From NCBI GenBank assembly GCA_948471115.1, contig CAOKRJ010000005.1, positions 1 to 54,969 on the forward strand: DNA of 54,969 nt, given 5' to 3'. A program made the position numbers and the translations under genes. Positions within the stretch are counted from its first letter, which is position 1. Each line of letters starts with the position of its first letter. This document shows, piece by piece, positions 43,501-51,212 of the stretch. A model generated the notes under the pieces. That model had not been told where the DNA came from. It ran no database searches and saw only the letters and a program-made list of their open reading frames with translations. This DNA is from an uncultured Clostridium sp. Its GTDB lineage: Bacteria > Bacillota > Clostridia > TANB77 > CAG-508.

Positions 43501-45939
43501 ATGAATTTAAAAAAATTAACAAGAATTATTTTATTAGTAGCAGTATTATTAGTACTAAGCATCGTACCAGTTAATGCCGTAGTATTCAATGCTGCATTTG
43601 ATAGCGATTTCTATGTTAACTGTTATCCAGATCTAAAAGCAGCATTCGGAAATGACGCTAACGCTGCATATGATCATTACTTAACATATGGAATCAAAGA
43701 AGGAAGAATTGCATCACCAGTATTTGATGTAAAAACTTATATAAGAAATTATCCAGACTTACAAGCTGCATTCGGAGACAATTATGAAGCAGCATACAAC
43801 CATTTCTTAGCAAATGGAATGAACGAAGGAAGATTAGCTTCAGACTCATTCAATGTTCAAGTTTACATAGCTAATTATCCAGACTTACAAGCTGCATTCG
43901 GAAATGATGTAGCAGGAGCTTATAACCATTATTTAAATTATGGTATGGCTGAAGGTAGAGTATGTGGCTCTATAGAAGCTGGAGCAGAAGCTCCAGAAGA
44001 CCATGTTCATGCTTATGAAATATCTAGAGTTTTAATAACAGCAACATGTATAAATGACGGAGAAGCAGTATACAAATGTGAATGTGGTGATGAAAAAGTA
44101 GATGTAATTCCAGCATCTGCAGAATATCACGATTATAAAGAAGTTGCATCAGGAGCAGATAACGTTAAAATTTATAAATGTACTATTTGTAATGATACTT
44201 ATTCTGAGGTTATTACAGATGAAGCACATGAGCATGATTATGTTGAAATAGCAGGTTCAAAAGTTGAAGCAAAATGTACAACAGAAGGAAAAATATTCAA
44301 ACAATGTTCTGATCCAGAATGTAATGATATTATAGAAGAAAAAATACCTATGATAGATCACGTATCATCAACTCCAGAAGGAACTGGAAAAATAACAGAA
44401 GGTGTAACATCTTGTGAAAAAGATGGTGCAGAAGAAGTAACTTGTGATGTTTGTCGTCAAAAATTCATAAGACCAATCTCTGCTCACAAATTTGAAAAAG
44501 TATCAGAAACAGCTGCTACTTGTACAGCAGAAGGAGTAGTAACATATAAATGTAAAGCTTGTGGAGAAACTAAAGTAGAAACTACAGAAAAAGTAGAACA
44601 TACTTATACATCTCCAATTGCAATATCAGATGCAACATGTGAAAAAACTGGTTTAAGTATGAGCGTTTGTACAGTTTGTGCAAATGAAAAAAGAGAAGTA
44701 TTACCAGCATTAGGACATAGTAAAGAAGGATTAACACCTGACTTGAGATATGTTGATGCAAAAGGAAAAGTTGTAATGCAAGAAGATGGTGTAACACCAG
44801 TAGCAGTAGAAGAAAACATTGCAAATGGCGAAAAAAATTGTGAATATTCAATAGCTGAAGAATACATTTGTGTAAACCATACAAATGGTGGTCATTGTGA
44901 TAAAAAAGAAGGAAAAATGTTAGTTGTAGTTACAAATGCAGCAGGACATAGAATAGATACAACAGAACCAGTTACAGTAGGAACAATTGAATATGTAGCT
45001 GGAGAACCAGTTAAGGAAAATGGAAAAATTGTTGTAAATGAAGGAGCAAAAGCAGATTGTAAACATGATGAAGTAAAAGTATTCACATGTGCAAACTGTG
45101 AAGAAGAACAAGTTGTAGTAATCACAGAAAAACTAGCACATAAAGTATTAGAAGGTTCAACTGTAGTATATGGAGCAACATGTAAAGCAGATGGATACAA
45201 AACATATACATGTACAACATGTAATGAACAAGTAACAGAAGAAACAGGAGAAAAAGCTTTAGGACATAACTATGTATTTGTACCAGAAACATGTACAGAA
45301 GTTGCAAATATAGCTTGTACAAGATGTACTTTAACAGCTGAAGACAAAGCTTCTGAAGGATATACAGCTTTCAAAGATTCTTTAACAGCTGAACAAAAAG
45401 TTGCATTAGGAAAACCATCTGCTGATGGACACGACCCTATAGGAGAAATTAAAGTAATAGATGGTGTAGAATGTAAATATTGTAAAAAATGTGGAGAATG
45501 GGTTCCAGTATCTTCTCAACCAATAACACATACACATGCAACAGATTTAACAGGAAAAACATTAGTAGAAGTTACTCCTAATACAACATATAAAATTGCA
45601 GATTGTGGAGTAGCAGGTTGTACAGGAATAGAAAATATTTCATGGAATGGTAGTGATTCTACAGTTGAAATAGAGGGTGCAACATATAATGTAGATACTA
45701 CTGATGGAAATAAACTTTCAAAAGGATCAACAGCACCAGCACATGTACACGCAACAGATTTAACAGGAAAAACATTAGTAGAAGTTACTCCTAATACAAC
45801 ATATAAAATTGCAGATTGTGGAGTAGCAGGTTGTACAGGAATAGAAAATATTTCATGGAATGGTAGTGATTCTACAGTTGAAATAGAGGGTGCAACATAT
45901 AATGTAGATACTACTGATGGAAATAAACTTTCAAAATAA
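43501..45939 (+). CDS. Secreted surface protein: YPDL repeats plus CxxC module array (expressed copy)
   Basis: An 812-residue secreted protein. Signal peptide about 1-26. Three repeats of about 36 residues (28-145) share YxxxYPDLxAAFG ... YNHYLxxGxxEGR, known from bacterial surface and wall-associated proteins. From residue 165 there are about ten modules of the form ATCxxxGxxxYxCxxCG with a spaced His; the Cys pairs could bind metal or form disulfides. Two identical 62-residue tails close it (DLTGKTLVEVTPNTTYKIAD). No LPXTG or membrane anchor. From residue 165 on, it is matched by the inverted cassette at 46976-49003. Strong AGGAGGT site. Confidence 0.85.
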   Translation: MNLKKLTRIILLVAVLLVLSIVPVNAVVFNAAFDSDFYVNCYPDLKAAFGNDANAAYDHYLTYGIKEGRIASPVFDVKTYIRNYPDLQAAFGDNYEAAYNHFLANGMNEGRLASDSFNVQVYIANYPDLQAAFGNDVAGAYNHYLNYGMAEGRVCGSIEAGAEAPEDHVHAYEISRVLITATCINDGEAVYKCECGDEKVDVIPASAEYHDYKEVASGADNVKIYKCTICNDTYSEVITDEAHEHDYVEIAGSKVEAKCTTEGKIFKQCSDPECNDIIEEKIPMIDHVSSTPEGTGKITEGVTSCEKDGAEEVTCDVCRQKFIRPISAHKFEKVSETAATCTAEGVVTYKCKACGETKVETTEKVEHTYTSPIAISDATCEKTGLSMSVCTVCANEKREVLPALGHSKEGLTPDLRYVDAKGKVVMQEDGVTPVAVEENIANGEKNCEYSIAEEYICVNHTNGGHCDKKEGKMLVVVTNAAGHRIDTTEPVTVGTIEYVAGEPVKENGKIVVNEGAKADCKHDEVKVFTCANCEEEQVVVITEKLAHKVLEGSTVVYGATCKADGYKTYTCTTCNEQVTEETGEKALGHNYVFVPETCTEVANIACTRCTLTAEDKASEGYTAFKDSLTAEQKVALGKPSADGHDPIGEIKVIDGVECKYCKKCGEWVPVSSQPITHTHATDLTGKTLVEVTPNTTYKIADCGVAGCTGIENISWNGSDSTVEIEGATYNVDTTDGNKLSKGSTAPAHVHATDLTGKTLVEVTPNTTYKIADCGVAGCTGIENISWNGSDSTVEIEGATYNVDTTDGNKLSK
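43993..44011 (+). other. Putative inversion crossover site, copy A
   Basis: CCAGAAGACCATGTTCATG, in frame (PEDHVH) at the junction between the YPDL repeats and the CxxC array. An exact inverted copy is at 48979-48997. Flanking DNA differs, and the match is longer than others I noticed between the two paralogs (up to about 15 bp). Confidence 0.5.
45538..45936 (+). repeat. Tandem 213-bp coding repeat, two copies
   Basis: 45538-45723 and 45751-45936 are identical over 186 bp, separated by a short linker (period 213 bp, 71 codons). It encodes the duplicated C-terminal tail of the surface protein. Sequence identity without drift suggests recent duplication. Confidence 0.88.
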
Positions 45940-45975
45940 TTATAAAATGATTATTTTAATTTCTATGATTATAAT

Positions 45976-46011
45976 AAAAAAACAAAGAGACATTAAGTCT
46001 CTTTGTTTTTT
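45976..46011 (+). terminator. Terminator of the surface protein gene
   Basis: CAAAGAGACATTAAGTCTCTTTG stem-loop (given as arms CAAAGAGAC / GTCTCTTTG) with A and T tracts. The same terminator ends the inverted cassette (46870-46906), so it was duplicated together with the gene. Confidence 0.88.
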
Positions 46012-46083
46012 ATACTATTTTTCATTTTTTTTTCATTTATTGGTACAATTCTTAATGTATAACCCATTGGAACTAATACTATC

Positions 46084-46710
46084 ATTAAAAATTGTAGAGA
46101 AAATGTAGGGGCACCGTTTGCGGGAATGCCCGTGAGACATGACACCACTGTGCCCTATATAATATCATATATAATGATTACTATTTTCTTCCCATTTTAT
46201 AGGATTGTTAATTATATAATTACATATCGCAAGATATTCTCTTTCATTTCTAATAATATGTTCATAATAATTTCGTTGCCAGCATATTTTTGACCTTGAG
46301 GAAACTCGTCCTTTAAAATATCGTATAATATTTCCTATTGTGGTTGCATTTCTTTTTTCTATTTCTAATATTATATGTATATGGTTTGGCATTATTTGAT
46401 AGATATTAATATTGGATTTTTTATATTTTCTCTGTATATTTAATAATTCTTTTTCTACTATTTTTCCTGCCTGATTTAATTCCATTTTATTTCTATTATT
46501 TCTCCTAATAAACATTCTCTATTTTGGATACATATTGTTATAAAATATAATCCTTCTTTTTTATAATCCCATTTCTTTAACCTAATAGAATGTCGTTTAT
46601 ACATTTTTTTATTATATTGCATATTTACCTCTTTCTTTGGGCACAGTGGTGTCATGTCTCACGGGCATTCCCACAAACGGTGCCCCTACATTTTCTCTAC
46701 AATTTTTAAT
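46084..46710. mobile_element. RAYT/Y1-transposase element with 72-bp terminal inverted repeats
   Basis: A 627-bp unit. The repeats 46084-46155 and 46639-46710 are inverted and differ at one base. They enclose a single Y1-type transposase gene. It lies between the convergent surface protein gene and silent cassette. I see no clear target duplication, which agrees with HUH-type transposition. Confidence 0.78.
46165..46622 (-). pseudogene. REP-associated tyrosine transposase (Y1_Tnp/RAYT), frameshifted
   Basis: HUH-type single-strand transposase related to IS200/IS605 TnpA. The N-terminus starts at ATG 46622 behind AAAGAGGT and reads MQYNKKMYKRHSIRLKKW ... FITICIQNRECLLGEII, then meets a stop. 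The rest (from about 46485) is in the other frame: ELNQAGKIVEKELLN, the HUH motif MPNHIHIIL, KGRVSSRS, and the tyrosine helix region EYLAICNYIINNP. One base lost in the A-run at 46485-46488 explains it. A -1 slip on that run is also possible, as in other transposases. Confidence 0.75.
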
Positions 46711-46869
46711 ACTACTTTAATTTTGTAATATTTTCAATTTTTGTCCTTAAATTTTTAATAATTTGAAAATTATAGGCGAATTGCCTAAAGATTAAAATAA
46801 ATTGATTTTAAATATGTATATATAATAACATCATTGCCTGTTTTTGTAAATATCTTTTAACGAACATAT

Positions 46870-46906
46870 AAAAAAACAAAGAGACTTAATGTCTCTTTGT
46901 TTTTTT
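46870..46906 (-). terminator. Terminator of the silent cassette
   Basis: Same CAAAGAGAC / GTCTCTTTG stem and loop as 45976-46011, in inverted orientation, with T tract on the minus strand. Confidence 0.85.
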
Positions 46907-46975
46907 ATATCAAATTAAATTGTTTTTCATCTATGCTCATTAGATATATTTACAAAAGTAAGTTAATACATTATT

Positions 46976-49003
46976 TTAAGCATTATTTGCTACAAAATTA
47001 AATGTAATGTCTATTGGAGCTTTAACATTATCTGCATCACTGAATGTGATAGTAATTCCACTATCTCCACATTTTTCTGCTGATAACCAAACTAAGAATT
47101 GGTTTCCATTAGAAGATGTAGTCCATTGATCCACACATGTTAAATCATCTGCTTCTATTTTGTAATCTCCTGCACTAACTTTTACTTTATCTTTAGCTAT
47201 ACCTAAATCTAATACTAAACAGAAAAATTTTTTTGTTTCGCCATTAGGATTTGTAGTTGCTCCTACTTTTTCAGCTGTTTCTGTAACTGTTACAGTTTTT
47301 CCTGTTGAAGATACTGTAATATTATTAGCTTGTGGTGTAGCAGATTGATGAACTCCTGCTTTTACACTTGTAATACTTAATGGTGTTTTTTCTGAGTCTA
47401 CTTCACCTTTTTCTCCAACTGTGATAACTCCTGTTTTAGCATCAACAGTTACTGCCCATACTTCTTTTAATGTATCTACAGATGTAATAGTGTTAGCTTT
47501 GCTATCAAAAGTAACTTCTTTTTCTCCGCAAGTTCTACATAATGCATAATATTTACTATTTTTATTAACAACTGTTCCAACAAAATCATGTCCTAATGGT
47601 GTATTTTTATCTACAGCTGTTTTTTGATCTCCTGTTAATGTTTTATAGAAATCATCATATCCAGCTTCAGTTCCTTTTAAGTCACATCCTCTTGTACATA
47701 CTATAGCTGCTCCTTTGATACATGTTGCTGCTTCGTATGCATAATTATGACCTAATGCTTTTTCGTTTGTTTTTTCTTCTATTTTTTCATTACATGTTGC
47801 ACATGTGTATGTTTTTCTTCCTTCTTCATTACATGTTGCACCATATACTACTGTTGTATTTGCTTTTGGAGTATGATCTAATTTTTCAGTAAGTACTACA
47901 ACTTCTTCTTGTTTGCATCCTTCATTTGCGCATGTAAATAATTTTACTTCTGCATGTTGACAATCAGATTTTCCACCTTTTGTTACAACATATTTTCCTT
48001 CTGAATTCTTTTGAGGAACTCCTTTTTCATCACATAAAATTGATCCTACGATAACATCTTTAGTTGAGTCTATTCTATGTCCTAATTTTTTAGCTATGAC
48101 TTTTACTTGAATTTTGTTACATGTATCACATTCAAAAGCTTCTATTAAATCATGTTCGCAATCTGCAGCTGTTTGAGTATTGTCTATTTTTGAAGCATCA
48201 AATTTTCCAGATTTATCTGTAAGAATATAATTTCCTTTTTCGTCTACTTCAACCCATCCTTTTGTAGCTATTCCTGTATGATTTAATTTTTTAGAGATTG
48301 TTCTTTTTTCATCTCCGCAAACTTTACAAACACTTAAAGTTAATCCTTCTGTTTGACAATCTGCTGGTATCACTTCTTTAGCATTTGTATAATCATGGTC
48401 TATTTTTTCAATTGTATCTGCTTTTGTTTTTCCACATACTTTACATTTATATGTTGTTACACCTTCTGCTGTACATGTTGCAGGTACTTCTGTTACTTTT
48501 TCATAGCTATGAGCTGAGATTGGTCTTGTGAATTTTTGGTGACATACATCACATGTAACTTCTTCTTCACCGTCTGTTGTACATGATACTGCTCCAGTTA
48601 ATATTTTTCCTTGTCCTTCTTTTGTTGAAGATTTGTGATCTATTTTAGCTATTGTTTCTGTTAATTTTTCTCCACAAACTTCACATTGTTTAAATATTTT
48701 TCCTTCTTCAGTACATTTTGCTTCTATTCTTGAACCTTCGATTTCAAGATAATTATGATCATGAGCTTCTTCTTTAACTATTTCAGTTTTAACATTTCCA
48801 CAAACATTACATTTGTAAATTTTTACATTTTCAACTTCTGATGGTATTTCTACATAATCATGATATTCTTCTGATGCAGGAATTACATCTGTTTTTGTTT
48901 CTCCACATTCACATGTATAAACTCCTTCACCATTATCTTTACATGTTGCTGTAATTAATGTTTTTGTAAGTTTATAGTCATGAACATGGTCTTCTGGGTC
49001 AGT
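46976..49003 (-). pseudogene. Silent, startless paralog of the surface protein C-terminal region
   Basis: Open for 676 codons from a TAA at 49006-49004 to the stop at 46976. No ATG, GTG or TTG occurs in its first 208 codons; the first possible start is a GTG at 48373. It has no signal peptide and no YPDL repeats. It is collinear with the expressed protein from PEDHVH on (CxxC modules such as YTCECG, YKCKVCG, SVCKVCG), then ends in a different beta-rich domain of about 200 residues (from FDSKANTITSVD). The frame is intact despite the lack of a start, which suggests selection as an expression cassette rather than decay. Inversion at the 19-bp site would yield a protein of about 837 residues. 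Confidence 0.82.
48979..48997 (-). other. Putative inversion crossover site, copy B
   Basis: Exact inverted copy of 43993-44011, in the same reading frame of the silent cassette, and only three codons after its upstream stop. Nothing like the YPDL region is found upstream of it. Confidence 0.5.
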
Positions 49004-49112
49004 TTAATAAATGGGAAAATAGGGGGGCTTAATTCGTATTAGAGTAAAATAATTTATACTCTTAAAGATATATTTTAAGAATATAAATTTAGCAATAGAA
49101 ATGCATTAAAAT

Positions 49113-50276
49113 TTAACTTATTTTTTTAATTTCTTCTTTCATGAAATCTAAAGATACAGAAGTATATGTATCACTAGTTATGGAACTACCTTCAATATGA
49201 CCAACCATTGCTTGAATTACCACTAAAGCAATAGACTTTTCTTGACAACGAGTAATAAAGGTATGCCTAAGTGTATGAGTTCTTAAATAATTAGATATAT
49301 TGTTTTTATTTAGAGAATCTAGAAAGTCATTAATTCTTTTAGGTAAAATTAAAGAATTTCTTTGGTAGTCCCAAAATAATAAGTTATGAATATTAGAAAC
49401 TCCTTGCTTTAATATATCTAAAATAATTTTCTTAGTCTCAGATGTCATAGGGAATGTTCTTTTACCTTTATCTATATTTGTCCTTCGATTATATGTCTTT
49501 GTATGTTTACCTAAAACGTATTTATTATTTTTTTTAGTTAAAGTTCTATATACAGTAATAGTATTTTTCTCCAAATCTATGCAATCACTAGAAAGTGCTA
49601 AAATTTCGCCAATCCTCATACCTGTATTTAATTGTAATAAAACGATTTGTTTATATTGTTCATTAACATTTGATATATTTAAACATTCAATTAATTTTTG
49701 CTCTTCATCAATAGTTAATGCTTGAATTCTTTTAGTTTCCTTTTTAGAAATTGGTTTATTCAAAGTCTCATCATTCATAGGATTAAAAGTTATTTTCCTT
49801 CTTGATAGAGCAATATTAAAGGTTTTATATAATAATCTCCAAATTTTATTAATAGAATTATTAGAATACTCTCTAATGTTATCTTTAGCATCTTCAATAT
49901 CATCAACAGTAATAAGATGAATAGGTTTATTTATAAAGTTACTACAAGTTTTTTTAATCTGTTCTTTAGTACCCAAATCCCTAGTATAAGTAGAATCACC
50001 TATCAAATTATCTTTATACTTTTGTTCAATATGTTTCTCTAATATCTTAATAAAAGTATCTTTATCTTTTTCAAAGTAAGTACCATTATTAAGCATAAAC
50101 TTTATATCAGTAACTCTTTTTTTAAACTCCTTTACTTTTTCATTCTTTTTCTGTTGGATTGTCTTTCTTTGACCATTGTAATGAAATTGAAAAAACCATC
50201 TCTTTAAAGTTTCACTATAATATAATGAACCCTCACCATTTCCAACAGATTTTCTTCTACGATTTTTTGCTTCCAT
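49113..50276 (-). CDS. Tyrosine recombinase/integrase
   Basis: A 387-residue site-specific recombinase. The N-terminus (about 10-45, GSLYYSETLKRWFFQFHYNG) looks like the AP2-type arm-binding domain of Tn916-like integrases, then comes the SAM-like core-binding domain (about 70-165) and the catalytic domain. Catalytic residues are all visible: Arg221 (TGMRIGE), His334 and Arg337 (HTLRHTF), His360 (GHIEGSS) and Tyr371 (SDTYTSV). No phage or conjugation genes are nearby, and it sits about 110 nt from the silent cassette on the same strand. It therefore may be a local invertase, or the last remnant of an integrated element. Leader GAAAGGAATGA precedes it. Confidence 0.9.
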   Translation of the reverse strand: MEAKNRRRKSVGNGEGSLYYSETLKRWFFQFHYNGQRKTIQQKKNEKVKEFKKRVTDIKFMLNNGTYFEKDKDTFIKILEKHIEQKYKDNLIGDSTYTRDLGTKEQIKKTCSNFINKPIHLITVDDIEDAKDNIREYSNNSINKIWRLLYKTFNIALSRRKITFNPMNDETLNKPISKKETKRIQALTIDEEQKLIECLNISNVNEQYKQIVLLQLNTGMRIGEILALSSDCIDLEKNTITVYRTLTKKNNKYVLGKHTKTYNRRTNIDKGKRTFPMTSETKKIILDILKQGVSNIHNLLFWDYQRNSLILPKRINDFLDSLNKNNISNYLRTHTLRHTFITRCQEKSIALVVIQAMVGHIEGSSITSDTYTSVSLDFMKEEIKKIS

Positions 50277-50448
50277 AAAAAATTCATTCCTTTCAAATAA
50301 TTTCTAAAATATAGTACTACAATAAAGAAAAAATGTCACCTATATCTCTTTTGGAGACATATATATAGTTGAAAAAAGAATGAAAATGTGCTATAAATAA
50401 AAAGTAAAAAAATTGGGTCAATTTTAACTAAAGAAAAAGATTATTAAA

Positions 50449-50478
50449 TTGACAACAAATATAAAGCGATTTGCATAT
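50449..50478 (+). promoter_or_regulatory. Possible promoter for the nucleotidyltransferase gene
   Basis: Perfect TTGACA (50449-50454) but only a weak -10 (GCATAT, 18-nt spacer). The rest of 50277-50501 shows no further feature apart from a short weak hairpin near 50340-50369. Confidence 0.35.
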
Positions 50479-50501
50479 ATGTGACAAAGGAAGGTAAGAA
50501 T

Positions 50502-51083
50502 ATGGAAAAAGTAGGAGTTTTTTTAAGTAGAATGCAACCAATACATAACGCCCATTTATGGATGATAGAAAATGCGTTAAAAGAAAATGATAAAGTACTT
50601 GTAATAATAGGAAGTGCTAATAAATTTGGAACAGAGAGAAACCCATTACCTATAGATATGAGAAAGCCAATGGTAGAAAATGCCATACAAGAATATTTTG
50701 GAAGCAAAAATTATCCAAAACATAGTATCAAAGTAATTACACTTTCAGACTGGTCATCAGAAGAAAATAATGATGATAAAGAATGGGGAAGATTAATTTA
50801 CTATAATGTAGTTGGAAATATGGGAGTAAGGGAATTCTCATATTATAGTTCAGAAAATCCAAAAATAATAAAAGGATGGTTTGAAGAAGAATTAATACAA
50901 AGAATTAATTTTAGATTTTTTTCAAGAGAAAATGAATTTAATGGACTTTCTGCAACAAAAGTTAGAGAGGCAATTATAAGAAATGATGATGAATTTATTA
51001 GAAAAAATTGCCCTAAGGAAGTTTTCGAAACATTTTGTAATAATGGATTAAAAAATAGGTCAAAAATAAAGGAAAATCGTTAA
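50502..51083 (+). CDS. Nicotinamide-nucleotide adenylyltransferase-like (NadM type)
   Basis: A 193-residue HIGH-superfamily nucleotidyltransferase. The HxxH motif appears as QPIHNAH (His15, His18); a Rossmann fold follows with VIIGSANKFGTERNPLP; the C-terminal SATKVREAI is the ISTTKIR-like motif. It resembles archaeal-type NadM and the nucleotidyltransferase domain of NadR, so NMN adenylation in NAD synthesis is likely, though other adenylyl transfers are possible. Start chosen at ATG 50502 behind AAGGAAGG. Confidence 0.82.
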   Translation: MEKVGVFLSRMQPIHNAHLWMIENALKENDKVLVIIGSANKFGTERNPLPIDMRKPMVENAIQEYFGSKNYPKHSIKVITLSDWSSEENNDDKEWGRLIYYNVVGNMGVREFSYYSSENPKIIKGWFEEELIQRINFRFFSRENEFNGLSATKVREAIIRNDDEFIRKNCPKEVFETFCNNGLKNRSKIKENR

Positions 51084-51124
51084 CAGACAGATATATATTT
51101 TACATAAAAAGTTACACAAAACAA

Positions 51125-51153
51125 TTGACTATTTCCAAAATTTGCTATATAAT
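51125..51153 (+). promoter_or_regulatory. Sigma-A promoter for the MBG-repeat protein
   Basis: TTGACT (51125-51130), 17-nt spacer, TATAAT (51148-51153). Confidence 0.72.
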
Positions 51154-51212
51154 ATAAAAAGTAGAAAAATAAATATAAATATAAAAAAATATCAATTAAG
51201 GGGGAAATAAAG

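Noticed and set aside
45917-46108. 63-codon open frame after the surface protein
   Set aside because: Overlaps the end of the gene in another frame and runs through the terminator; no ribosome site.
46084-46710. The 72-bp RAYT repeats as the inversion sites of the surface antigen
   Set aside because: Recombination between them would flip only the RAYT gene and leave both antigen copies unchanged.
49113-50501. Prophage or integrative element around the integrase
   Set aside because: No structural, replication or conjugation genes and no tRNA or direct repeats that look like attachment sites are visible. I prefer the local-invertase reading but cannot exclude a remnant.
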